The notes beneath the pieces are model-generated. The model saw nothing but the letters and a program-made list of their open reading frames with translations. It searched no databases and was not told the DNA's origin. Below, piece after piece: positions 10,233 to 20,271 of a stretch of DNA of 64,000 nt. Origin of the DNA: Adineta steineri. Taxonomy: Eukaryota; Rotifera; Eurotatoria; Adinetida; Adinetidae. Every line of letters begins with the position of its first letter. The stretch's first letter is position 1. The position numbers and the translations under genes were made by a program. The stretch is taken from contig CAJNOI010000057.1 in assembly GCA_905250115.1 (NCBI GenBank), positions 270,283 to 334,282 of the forward strand, written 5' to 3'.

Positions 10233-11800
10233 ATGAATTCTTCCCTGCATACGCTACCGGTCGAGCTAGTTTATCGAATTCTTGATAATCTCGATCTAAT
10301 ACAAATGTTTTGGTCATGTCGCAATATCTGCGCAAGACTAGACGCCATTATAGATACGTATCATCCATATAAGGTAATTGTCAGATTTATTGTGATGTTA
10401 TATTTTTATTATATTTCTAATATCTCATGATTTTCAGGAAAATATACTATTTAATTGATTTCATATGATAGTATTCCGTAGTTGATTGTATTCTATAAAA
10501 AAAAGAAATTTCCATAAATACTGAGAGATATACGCCACACCTCAATATTACGTCATTTACAACCTAAAACCCTTTAATCAAAACTTCTTGATATTCAACA
10601 CAATTTCGTTTTCTCGCTATTTCTTCACACCAACCAGATTCCATGAAGGCGTTTTCTTTGCTCTCGCATATAGACAACATAGGGTCATAGATTCATCGAC
10701 ATCAAAAGTATCTCATCAAAGTCTTTTTCTGAAAAACCATAATTGGTTTTAAATAAGATTTTACAATAAAAACTGCTTTAGGCATTTTCCAATAACAAAT
10801 ACCTTCCAAATCATCAGTAATATTATCTTCGATCTTCCAGTAGTCAATCAATGCTAACTAAACTAACTATAAAATACTGATATTTGAACTAAATACTACC
10901 GAATCAATTGATTGCTACTGATCATTCTATATAAATATTAGAAGTTCAGGCATTATGTCTCTCTTAATTTTGACGTTACGATCGACATTCACATAATACT
11001 CTAAATATCAAAAGAATCTCACAAATTCTATGGAAACTTCTAAAATCCGATATAAGCCCTAAAAATACAGTAAACATTTCAAAACTTTGCACGAATTCAT
11101 AAAAATTTTGCTATTTTTAGAAAAATTTCCGAAACACTCTAAAAAAACATGTTGAAATGGTTAGAATACCATATCTCGCAGATGCATTATGACATCATAC
11201 AATAGTTCTCATATTATTTTTACCCCTCTCATATTGATCTCTTTCTTTACACATAGACACTCACTACACTAGACCTTTATTACAATGCATCCAACGTTGC
11301 TGGTACGGAATATATTCCACGTGTCTTACGGCATGATATGGTCATTGTTATCCTATTTTCCTTTCTCTCATATTCCTTTTCTTCTATCCACATAGACTAT
11401 TGCCCGTAAGGACTATAATGAACTCAGAAATATCAGTGCACTTGGCGCACAACATATTGCTAATGCTTTGCGAAATGATAGAGTAATTCTCATCCTGCTT
11501 TTCGTTCTCTCTTATATTCGTCTTTGTTTTACACTTAGACACTCACCATACTGGATCTTGATCACTGTAGAATCGAAGTTATTGGTGTACAACTACTTGT
11601 TGATGCATTGCTAAATAACACGGTGATTCTCGTTGTATTTGCATTTGTCTCGCATTTATGTTCTTTTCTATATGTAGACACTTCACGAGATGCGCCTCTC
11701 TCGAAATGAGTTTTTCAACAATATTATATACCAGCAGGTGCAACAGAGTACTAGGATAAAAACTCAGTTTAATTTTGATTCAATTTTTAAAACAAAATAA
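10233..11800 (+). pseudogene. Decayed F-box/leucine-rich-repeat gene
   Basis: The first exon (10233-10373) encodes an F-box, with LPVELVYRILDNLD near its start, and ends at a good GTAATT donor. Much further down are LRR exons, each one 28-29-residue repeat flanked by phase-0 introns: 11121-11204, 11257-11340, 11396-11482, 11539-11622 and a terminal 11678-11800 ending in TAA. Repeats carry features such as LGAQHIANALRND and TLTILDLDHCRIEVIG, typical of RNI/NLRC-like LRRs. The 11121 repeat has an in-frame TGA at 11190-11192 where the family normally has a charged residue. Between 10374 and 11120 I find no intact exons. The locus therefore looks like a pseudogene, though the last four repeats stay open and spliceable. 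Confidence 0.65.
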
Positions 11801-12590
11801 TAATAAATTCAAATTTTAAAGATTTATTGCGAAGTAAATATCAATTTCGTACTGATGAATATATAATACAATCATATTCGACGTTTAGACTGCATTGAAG
11901 AGATATTTTCGAGAACAAAATACACCATCTGTAATTATTATAATAACATATGATGTCTCATTTCTTGACTCTAAATTTCATTTTAATTCAATTAAATCGG
12001 GAATGTGGGTGTGAGTGTGAGCGTTGAGTTCCTCTTCAATCCACACCCTGATCCACCATGGGTAGAAATTCAACACTCGTCTATATAAGGGTTCGTCTAA
12101 GAATATTCAAAATATTATAGTAACACCAAAAGAAAGGGTCTATATTGGCAGGTCAGAATAAATCAGGAAAGTAAACACGTTTTGAGACCTGCTTAAAATG
12201 GTTGACCTAAAAACGTCAGTGAACCGATTTGTGATCTTATGCGTTTTCGTCCCTTTCATTTGAAGTCTGCTGTCAAAAGGAAAAATAAATGACGTAAATG
12301 GTTCATCGTTTTTCTTTCTAACAAAAATAAAATGACAAGTTGCTCGTTAACGCACATATCTCGTTACAAGTTCGTTTTTAATTGATTTTCAGTGAGAAAA
12401 GGATATCTTGACTCTTTTTTTTGTCCATATATTTGCCTGATATTAACGTCATCTTTATAAACGTATAGGCGACAGATAGAGTGTGTACCAAGGAAGTTTC
12501 TTTTCTTTTCTGTCAGGTTTGGATATCAAAATGAAACAAAATTTGAACCACAAGTGCACAGCTAATACAAGACAAAAACATCGCACTTAA
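11801..12590. other. Intergenic, with one hairpin element
   Basis: Contains a GTGTGGG-type hairpin at about 11999-12056 (ATGTGGGTGTGAGTGTGAG ... CCACACCCTGATCCACCAT). Nothing else was recognised. Confidence 0.5.
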
Positions 12591-13248
12591 CCCTTAAAAG
12601 CCGTATGTCCTTTCCAATGGACATTGCATTAAACGCTAAAGAACGAAGGAATAAAGTCTTTTCTGCTAAAGCTACTGTTTTTAAGGACGAAGACAGTCAT
12701 AGTGAAAGTATGATGGAACAACATTATGCTAAAACCGTTGTCAAACAGTTGCCAAACGCCCAAACCTAGCTCTTAGAATGTATAATTTTCCAAGCACAAT
12801 TGGTTACTCGGATATTGATATATCCTGATATATACAATATAGATTCTGAGTGATATCATTAGAAGTAATCCTAAACTATAGTTTAGAACAACTTTGCACA
12901 CTTTTAACTCTTCTACCAGGGTATTCTGACGTTATAGAAAAAGTACCCTTTTAATGACATTTTTGGGCATAGTAATCACGATTATTCGGAATTTTTCGCT
13001 CAAAAGATAATTCGAGATATGTTAAAATATCATCAGAATGAACTTACAGTGATTCTGAACCATATTAGAAACTCAAGCGCACAAAAAATTATGAAGGTCA
13101 TATTCCACCCAGGCCATCTGGGTGGAAAAATTTTTTAGTCACACCCAGCAATTCTAACCACGGTAAGTGCATATTGAGGGCCCAAAATCTCTATTTATAT
13201 GATTAATTCTACCTGAACTTCACAGGAACCCCCTTCGGCTTTTAAGGG
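12591..13248. mobile_element. piggyBac-like non-autonomous element (658 bp) with TTAA target sites
   Basis: The ends are perfect 13-bp inverted repeats, CCCTTAAAAGCCG at 12591 and CGGCTTTTAAGGG at 13236-13248, flanked by TTAA at 12587-12590 and 13249-13252. CCC...GGG ends with a TTAA duplication are the hallmark of piggyBac-type transposition. No transposase frame is present inside, so it would depend on a source in trans. Confidence 0.85.
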
Positions 13249-13655
13249 TTAAATGTATCTTAAAAATATTAAGTTTCTCTCTTGTGGTGATCTTATTTAA
13301 ATGAATGATGGGATAGGTGAGTAGTTCTTCCGTATAGATCGAAATATGTATCGCACTACTTCGTTCTACATTGTTTCAGAATACTAAATTAATCCATTTG
13401 TCATCAAATTATAATCGAATATCTCTAGCAACGATCTATTAGATTCTTTAATCCTGTTCAAGCGATTAGTTAATATATTGTTAAAGCTTCGAGTTATGAA
13501 TCTTATGCACAAAGAAAAACATAATTCACTGACGCTTACGTTTCTTCTCATTAACATACGAAAAACGATTTTGAGTTATGATGCACGGTTGACTGCATAT
13601 ATTTTTCTATTTTTATCGTGCACATCTGATATTCAGTCAACGAAATACACTCACG

Positions 13656-13925
13656 ATGCAAACGACTCAAGTTTTTTCAACTAATGAGTCTACAAATATA
13701 GCTGATGGAACTCAAACTATTCTACCAAGTCGTTCAAAATACGAAGAACGTCTCGAAAAAGCAATAAAATACTATTCATCAAACGTATTAGTCGCTCAAA
13801 TCGTACTTGCATGTATTTTTGCAATTCCTGAACGTCGTTACGGTATTAGTTATAAGAATCTATGTCCCATGCAATCGCAAATTAGTACGTTTCTTATTGT
13901 TCATGGCGCTACAAAGTTTTCTTGA
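13656..13925 (+). pseudogene. Fragment of a small tetraspan membrane protein (TMEM272-like), probably broken
   Basis: The frame starts at ATG 13656 and encodes a charged linker (SKYEERLEKAIKYYSSN), one hydrophobic segment (VLVAQIVLACIFAIPE) and NLCPMQSQISTFLIVHGATK before a stop. 'Cys-Pro-x-Gln ... Leu-Ile-Val-x-Gly' between two membrane segments is the pattern I associate with TMEM272-like four-span proteins. The second segment is cut short by the stop at 13923-13925. A further hydrophobic stretch (LIIVMGAAAMILSL) ends near 14200 at a GTAACC donor, about 200 bp later, beyond a hairpin element. I read this as a decayed or disrupted gene; a small unrelated protein is possible. Confidence 0.35.
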
Positions 13926-13987
13926 ATATTCTTGCGTCTATTGATGCTAAAATAATTTACGAAAGAATGAACAAAAAGAATCTGGCG

Positions 13988-14063
13988 CGTCAAGGGTGGG
14001 TGTGGGTATGAGTGTCGCTTCTTTATTTATTTAATATTCACACCCGCGCACCCACACCCATCT
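13988..14063. repeat. GTGTGGG-type hairpin element inside the tetraspan fragment
   Basis: GTCAAGGGTGGGTGTGGGTA and CACCCGCGCACCCACACCCA arms flank an AT-rich loop. It lies between the two surviving hydrophobic segments. Confidence 0.75.
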
Positions 14064-14263
14064 TTGGTTGTTCTTGTAGATCGTGGATGTGTTACTTCAT
14101 CACTCATTAATTGCATCAAAAAAGGTTTTCTTTTTCTTACGTGGAAGTTCATTTCATTTGCTGATTATTGTTATGGGTGCCGCTGCTATGATATTATCTT
14201 TAGGTAACCACGAGTGACAGTAATGATATAGTAAGCCTATGTTCTTTATACTATAATATTTTT

Positions 14264-15225
14264 CTGACAAAGTTTCAAGTCGAGGAAATTTCGAGGATAC
14301 AGCTTACAAGCCGCCTCATTATGATCTCTGATCTACAACTATATTTACAAAAGTGTAAACTTACAAAATATCTCTACAAACTAACCATTTCTTGCACGTA
14401 TCTAAATCTGACGATTCTGAATGATTTAATTCACTCGATAACACCAATCTTGAGATCTCTAGAATACACAGAAAAAGTTTGAACCGTATCTTTCTTATGA
14501 ATTGTATAGTATCTAACATAACGTTATAGATTTAACAAAAATTAAAAAAGTTATTTTCATAATAAAGACTAAATATAAATTGTTGATTTAAAGTCTACAA
14601 TAGACAGATTTTAAGTTCATATAATTCTGTTTTTAAACCTTTTCATGGTTCAAGAAAATAAATCTTTATAAAATAGTCCCCATAGCGACTATAGTAGAAA
14701 AAAAGGATTAAAATGAATTTCATTGTTTAGAATCGAAATTACGATACCGTAGATTTCAAATTCAAAAGAAACAAGAAATCTTGATTCGATTCTGTCCACT
14801 TGAAATTTCTCAGGTTTAAGAAATAAAACATAAGATGTTATTTTACATATTCATTTCGATAACGTTTTTAATTTAAAACAAATACAATCTAAGTTAAAGG
14901 ATTATTTGAAATCTATTAATAAAATAATATTATTTGACAAAATTAAAACTATTAAAGAGTATGTTCAGAAATCACATTCTGTTATTATAACTATAATATT
15001 TAGTCAGTCACATCTTGAGGGTGCGGTGTGAATGAGACTATGACTATTATATCCACCTCACACCCACACTTGTATAAGAATGAATAAATCATTAAAATGA
15101 TAATTAATTATTGTCTCGATATTCTTTTCGATAAATATGAATAAAAAAAAATGAAAAGAATAATGAATAAAAATTCGTTTTAACTAAATCTTAATAAAAA
15201 GAAACAAAAGCTGGGTGATTACTAT
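14264..15225. other. Intergenic upstream of the C/D gene pair
   Basis: AT-rich with no recognised exon. From about 15010 it is the 3' flank of paralogue C, including its hairpin (15010-15072: CATCTTGAGGGTGCGGTGTG ... CTCACACCCACACTTG). Confidence 0.5.
15010..15072. repeat. GTGTGGG-type hairpin element, 3' flank of paralogue C
   Basis: The loop GACTATGACTATTATATCCAC is nearly that of the hairpins at 7807 and 16709, showing common descent with the duplicated gene unit. Confidence 0.75.
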
Positions 15226-16191
15226 TCAAATTAGGAATGTAATAATGAATAATAATACAAAGAATTGATTTCGACTAGATCGGCTGACTAATGGAATCAT
15301 ATCTTTGAATGTGACATTGATAAATTGATAAGACAAATCGATAACTTTTGTATAGACTTCTTTTGAATTACAATTACTTTGATTGCATAGAATTGACCAA
15401 CCATGTTCTACTTCATTAAGTCCGCTTAATTCATGAATATATGATGATCGAATTATTACATGTACAAATTCTTTTGTCTAGAAAATCAAATACGAATATT
15501 AGACATGTATATGAAATAAGCTTACCAGTACTTCATCACATCTGGCGTCTACAGATGAGTTCAATTGTGGTAGCGCTGCTAAACAATTATGATGTTTCGA
15601 TCCAGAACATTGAGAAGATGTATCGTTTTGACTATCAAAACATGAGATAAGTACAGTGGCTGGCGAAAATTGAAACAATAAATTATCGATTTCATCCCAC
15701 ACTTTCAAGGAACGACCTTTCATAGTGCTGAATACTGGAAGAAGACGATGAATTTCATCGATAATACAAAAGTTCGATGTGTAACAACGGGATGTAACAC
15801 TGAGCTTCAATAACCGCTAATATATATTAAATGAAAATAGAGAATATACAATAATAAAATTAAATACCTCATTATACTCGAAAGCATTCATAAGCGACAC
15901 TCTAGTTATAGGTGAAGTTGTTCCAAGAGAATTATACAGATGGTGCATATAAGTATCAGCCTCTAACATAATCTGAGTTGTTTGTGTTATATAATTGATA
16001 AAAAACCTACAGCTGCATTGTTTTATATCGATTTCCTTTATATTCAAACGACAATTTTGAGGCCAGAGATGTTCTGGTGGAAATGATTCATTAAATTTAA
16101 TAATAAAGTGACATTTTGGATCTCCATAACATCGTAATGTGTAAACAACACAATTGACAGAGAGAATAATAATAATAATAATGTAAAGCAT
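15226..16191 (-). CDS. Paralogue C of the secreted cysteine-containing family
   Basis: Exons are 16191-15868, 15816-15526 and 15477-15226, all phase 0, giving 288 codons plus TGA. It has a signal peptide (MLYIIIIIILSVNCVVYTL), then RCYGDPKC and FPPEHLWPQNCRLN. Exon 2 has the conserved GRSLKVWDEIDNLLFQFSPA and spaced cysteines, exon 3 has LCNQSNCNSKEVYTKVIDL, and the tail is NQFFVLLFIITFLI. A small polar stretch (SRSSRNQ) follow by about 13 hydrophobic residues at the very C-terminus fits a GPI-anchor signal. It lacks the 93-bp exon-3 segment. Its stop is followed, on the minus strand, by the copied 3' flank with a hairpin. Confidence 0.82.
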
Positions 16192-16275
16192 TTTAATAGA
16201 ATTTATCAATGAATAATTAAAAGTTTCGCGCGTGAATTTAAAATATTTTTGTTAGTTGACAAATTAACCTAATGC

Positions 16276-16709
16276 ACATTTTGTCATGTAGTTCTTTATG
16301 GATTATTACTTTGGAAGATGTGGATGTTCATCTGCTATACGCACCCACATCCTCAAGATGTATGCCTTTCTTAAAAAATGAAATATTATGTTTTAAGGTG
16401 TCAGTGAAGTAACGAGCTAATGTTTGCTCTTTCACTCTAAAAAAGTAAAACGTATTACACAATTTGTTTTTTCTTACATTGGTAGAGTTTAATGTTAGAT
16501 GATTGACAGGACTTCGAATGGGATGAGACAATCCGCCATTCGTTTTAAACGCACCCCATCACAAATAAAACGACTATCAAGTGAATAAAAACAAGGTAGT
16601 AATTGATGCTCATTGGAAGGATGAGTTTATGATTTGTTTTTTTTTATTTAACTTTTTGTTTATTTTTCATTAGAATGATTAAATAACAGTCTAACAACAT
16701 TGATTTCGA
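16276..16709. repeat. Segmental duplication, copy 2 (pairs with 2964-3399); carries the empty site of foldback element 1
   Basis: The sequence CCTAATGCACATTTTG then TCATGTAGTTC is continuous here, whereas at 2319-2971 the ACATTTTG is duplicated around the foldback element. The copy ends next to the 3' flank of paralogue D. Confidence 0.88.
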
Positions 16710-16763
16710 GTGTTTGGTGTGAGTATGGATGGGACTATGACTATTATATACACCCCATATCCA
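16709..16763. repeat. Hairpin element, 3' flank of paralogue D
   Basis: A degenerate GGTGTGAGTATGGATGGGAC arm, the conserved loop TATGACTATTATATACACC, and a CCCATATCCACACTTG arm. Confidence 0.65.
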
Positions 16764-16897
16764 CACTTGTGGAGGAATGAATGAATCATTAAAATAATAA
16801 TTGATTATTGTCTCGATATCCTTTTCGATAAATATGAATGACAATGCGTTTTAACTAAATCTCAATAAAAAAGAAACAAAAACTTGACGATTACTAT

Positions 16898-17959
16898 TCA
16901 AATTAGGAACATAATACTGAATAGTAATACAAAGAATTGATTTCGACTAGATCGACTGACTAATGGAATAATATTATTAGTAGGTATGTTGGTACTATTC
17001 TTGGAATGCATGGTAAATATGGTACTATTGTCGAAATGGACGGTAATATTAGGAAAAAGAATAAAATCTTTGAATGTGCCATCAATAAATTGATAAGATA
17101 AATCGATAACTTTTGTATAGATTTCTTTTGAATTACAATTACTTTGATTGCATACAATTCTCCAATTACGTTCTACTTCATTAAGCTTAGTTAGTTCCTG
17201 AATATATGATGAATCGATTTCTACTTTTACATCGTCTGCTGTCTAGAAAATCAAATACGAATATTAAACATGTATATGAAATAAGCTTACTAGCACTGCA
17301 TCACATCTGGCGTCTACAGATGAGTTCAATTGTGGTAGTGTTGCTAAACAATTATGATGTTTCGATCCAGAGCATTGAGAAGATGCATTGTTTTGACTGT
17401 CAAAACATGATATAACTGCAGTGGCTGGCGAAAATTGAAACAATAAATTATCGATTTCATCCCACACTTTTAAGGAACGACCTTTCATGGTGCTGAATAA
17501 TAGAAGAAGGCGATGGATTTCATCCATAATGCAAAAGTCGGATATGTAACAACTGGATATAATATACAATGATAATTCCCGCTAATATATATTAAATGAA
17601 ACTAGAGAATATAGAATAATAAAAATAAATACCTTATTATACCTGAAAGCATTCGTAAGCGACACTCTAGTTATAGGTAAAGTTGTTCCAAGAGAATTAT
17701 ACAGATGGTGCATATAAGTATCAGCTTCTAAGAAAATGTAAGTTGTTTGTGTTTCATAATCGATGGAAAATGAACACCTGCATTGTTTTACATCGGTTTC
17801 TTGTATATTTAAACGACAATTTTGAGGCCAGAGATGTTGTGCTGGAAAAGATTCATTAAATTTAATCTGAAAATCACATGTGTTATCTCCATAACATCGT
17901 AATGTGTAAACAACACAATTGACAGAGAGGATAATAATAATAATAATATTGTAAAGCAT
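16898..17959 (-). CDS. Paralogue D of the secreted cysteine-containing family
   Basis: Exons are 17959-17633, 17581-17291 and 17242-16898, phase 0, giving 320 codons plus TGA. The signal peptide is MLYNIIIIIILSVNCVVYTL, then RCYGDNTC. Exon 3 holds the extra Asn/Thr-rich segment (around FPNITVHFDNSTIFTMHSKN) shared with paralogue A, with several N-glycosylation sequons. The tail is NQFFVLLFSIMFLI. C and D are adjacent, with about 700 bp between the D stop side and C, which suggests local tandem duplication. Confidence 0.82.
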
Positions 17960-18066
17960 TTTAGTGGAATTTATAAATGAACAACTATAAGTTTCGCGCG
18001 TACATTACAGATATTTTTGTTAGTTGACAAATTAACCTAATACATAATTTTTCATGTAGTTCTTTA

Positions 18067-18210
18067 TGGATTGTTACTTTGTAGGGTGTGAATGTTCATC
18101 TTCAATACGCACTTACTTCATCAAGATACATCTTGAGAATGTGGGTGTGGGAGCCTATCTTCATTTAACTCAAATTCAATACCTAGACTCACAACCACAC
18201 CCGCAGGGGA
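18067..18210. repeat. Two adjacent hairpin elements upstream of paralogue D
   Basis: GTAGGGTGTGAATGTTCATC ... CGCACTTACTTCATCAAG is followed directly by CATCTTGAGAATGTGGGTG ... CAACCACACCCGCAG. The second has the CTTCATTTAACTCAAATTCAA loop found at 4071. Confidence 0.6.
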
Positions 18211-18565
18211 AGATTTAGTGTAATCGATTATACTATATCATGCCAAATGATAGTAGTATCTTAGTCCTATAATGACTCATTATTCACTGTATATATATTT
18301 AAATTGTAATATCTATTTGAAAATATTGATTTATTCGACGATACGTCGATATGAATTTTTGTTTTTCTCACTCAAATAATTATATGTATTTTTATTTACA
18401 ATGATAATTAATAAAGTCTTGTAAACTGTTAGGCTTCAGATTGAAAAGTTTCATTTATTAAAATGTTTTTAATAGATTCATAGTAAAACTGAGTATTTGA
18501 AAAGGAACTTGAGTTATTGATCTTCATTCTTTGTAAATTGTACTAATGGATTTCAGTAACGAAAT

Positions 18566-19569
18566 TTATTGTTTATATGCCATTCTGTAGGGTGTCTTAT
18601 TTTTAGCTATAGACCCATGAAAATCATACGATAATGAAGACGAATGTACTTTGCATATAAAAATTTTTTGTGAAAATTGTCTTTTGTCAAATGTATATTT
18701 ATTAAAAACATTATTACATCGATAGCCATATGAAGATGAATTTCTTCGTGTATTAGGATTTTTAATATCTTGTTGATTATTATAAGAAATAGGTTTTGAT
18801 GAATGATCAATACTTATTAAGGAAGTAGGTAATGTTGAATTCAATAAATTTATTTCATTCTATATATATATATTAATAAAGATATAATAATATAATTGTT
18901 ATGAAATATTTATTACTGAAGGATTATGATTGAGTTTTATCATTGAATCAACATCTTTTGTTGTTTTTCGAATAGTTCTTTTAATTAATTTTTTATTTTT
19001 CTCTCGAACTGGATTATAAACAAACCCTAAACCAGTTGAATAAGTCCAATTAGGTATCATTATTTCATCATATTGAGGTTTAATATTCGAACGTATAGAT
19101 TTTGATTTTTCGTCAGTTGTAAATTGATTTAAAATAGGTATTGATAATTTTTTTGTTATGATAGTAAAACAATTTAAATCTTCACTAAGAAGAAAAATAT
19201 ATTTATTAGAATATATAATAATTCAATACCGCATATAAATCATCAATAATTTTTCCATAAGAAATTTTTCAGCATCATTGAATAAATTCAAATAAATCAA
19301 TGATGAAAATATTCTAGATGAATTGATTCGATTCGAAATAAATGAAATTGTATCTATTGGAATATTTGTCTGACGAAAAACAAAAAGAATGAAGATTTTC
19401 TCAATTATAAAAGTATTTTTTATACTTTTGCAATTGCTTCAGGTGTGGATATATAATAATCATAAATGTAATTGGCTTTAAGTTTTGCTAGATGAAATTC
19501 TTTATCTTGCCAAACAAAACCAAATGATATAAATGTATTGAAAACTTCTTGATAACTAAAAGAATTCAT
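18566..19569 (-). CDS. Unknown 281-residue protein, four exons
   Basis: Exons are 19569-19426, 19369-19230, 19184-18917 and 18859-18566. Introns are 45-60 nt with GT-AG ends, phases are 0, 2 and 0, and the last exon ends in TAA. The frame closes exactly over all junctions, so this is very likely a real gene. The N-terminus is MNSFSYQEVFNTFISFGFVW with no signal peptide. The middle has NWTYSTGLGFVYNPVREKNK and then a basic stretch (KKLIKRTIRKTTK); the C-terminal exon is Ser/Asn-rich and basic (NNQQDIKNPNTRRNSSSYGY). There are no cysteine clusters or membrane segments. I do not recognise the family. Its start lies about 15 bp downstream of another minus-strand frame. Confidence 0.65.
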
Positions 19570-19584
19570 TATAAAACTACGATA

Positions 19585-19944
19585 TTATTTCAATAGAAAC
19601 CGTTTAATATCATCTAAGAAAAGTAAATCTTCATGTGTTTTATTTGTATCATAATCAGTCAGTTCTTTATATGTAAATTGATTAATTCGATTAAGAAAAC
19701 GTACACGAAGTACTGGAATTTTAATAAATCGAAAGAATTGTATAATACGTTTTGTTATTCGACGCCATTTATGTAAATTATTTTCATTGGAATTATAGTT
19801 AATCATTACATAAGAGAAAAAAATATAAACAGAAGGCGCAATAATGTTTAAAATTAGGTAATCCCAACTTTCGTCGAAAAGAGAAAATGTCGAAATAAAA
19901 TTGAGGGTGAGTGTGGGTGGGGGTGTGGCTAAATATAGATGCAT
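19585..19944 (-). CDS. Possible small membrane protein or last exon; 5' part lies in a hairpin element
   Basis: The minus-strand frame ends at TAA 19585-19587. From the first ATG (19944) it encodes about 119 residues. Roughly the first 15 codons come from the hairpin arm. They are followed by one hydrophobic segment (YLILNIIAPSVYIFFSYVMI) and a basic C-terminal half (KWRRITKRIIQFFRFIKIPV). A start at the internal MINYN is also possible. No upstream exon was found, so this may be the remnant of a gene whose 5' end was altered by the hairpin. Confidence 0.3.
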   Translation of the reverse strand: MHLYLATPPPTLTLNFISTFSLFDESWDYLILNIIAPSVYIFFSYVMINYNSNENNLHKWRRITKRIIQFFRFIKIPVLRVRFLNRINQFTYKELTDYDTNKTHEDLLFLDDIKRFLLK

Positions 19945-19979
19945 GTCTATATTTACACCGATACTCACACCCACCCTCA
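19903..19979. repeat. GTGTGGG-type hairpin element, the most regular copy
   Basis: TTGAGGGTGAGTGTGGGTGG and CTCACACCCACCCTCAA arms continue inward to an almost perfect AT palindrome around GATGCATGTC. The whole 77 bp can form one stem. Confidence 0.8.
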
Positions 19980-20271
19980 AACGTTTTTCTTTATTTTTAC
20001 CATTAAGTTGTTTCGAACACCCAAAATCTTATCATTTTCATATTTCGATATTTTTATCCTTCGATATTTTTACTTTCGACCTTAGTTGGGAGAATCTATA
20101 ATTATCCTTATGCATTTCATCACTTTGTTTTTTTATTATCAATCAATCGCATATTTTGAATACATTTTTGTTAATCTTTACTGAATGCAAAAAAAAATTT
20201 ACATTTAAAAAAATGGTTAGGAACTGATTTCTTGTTGTTTTAACTGGAATATAAAAAAAAGAAGAAGACTT

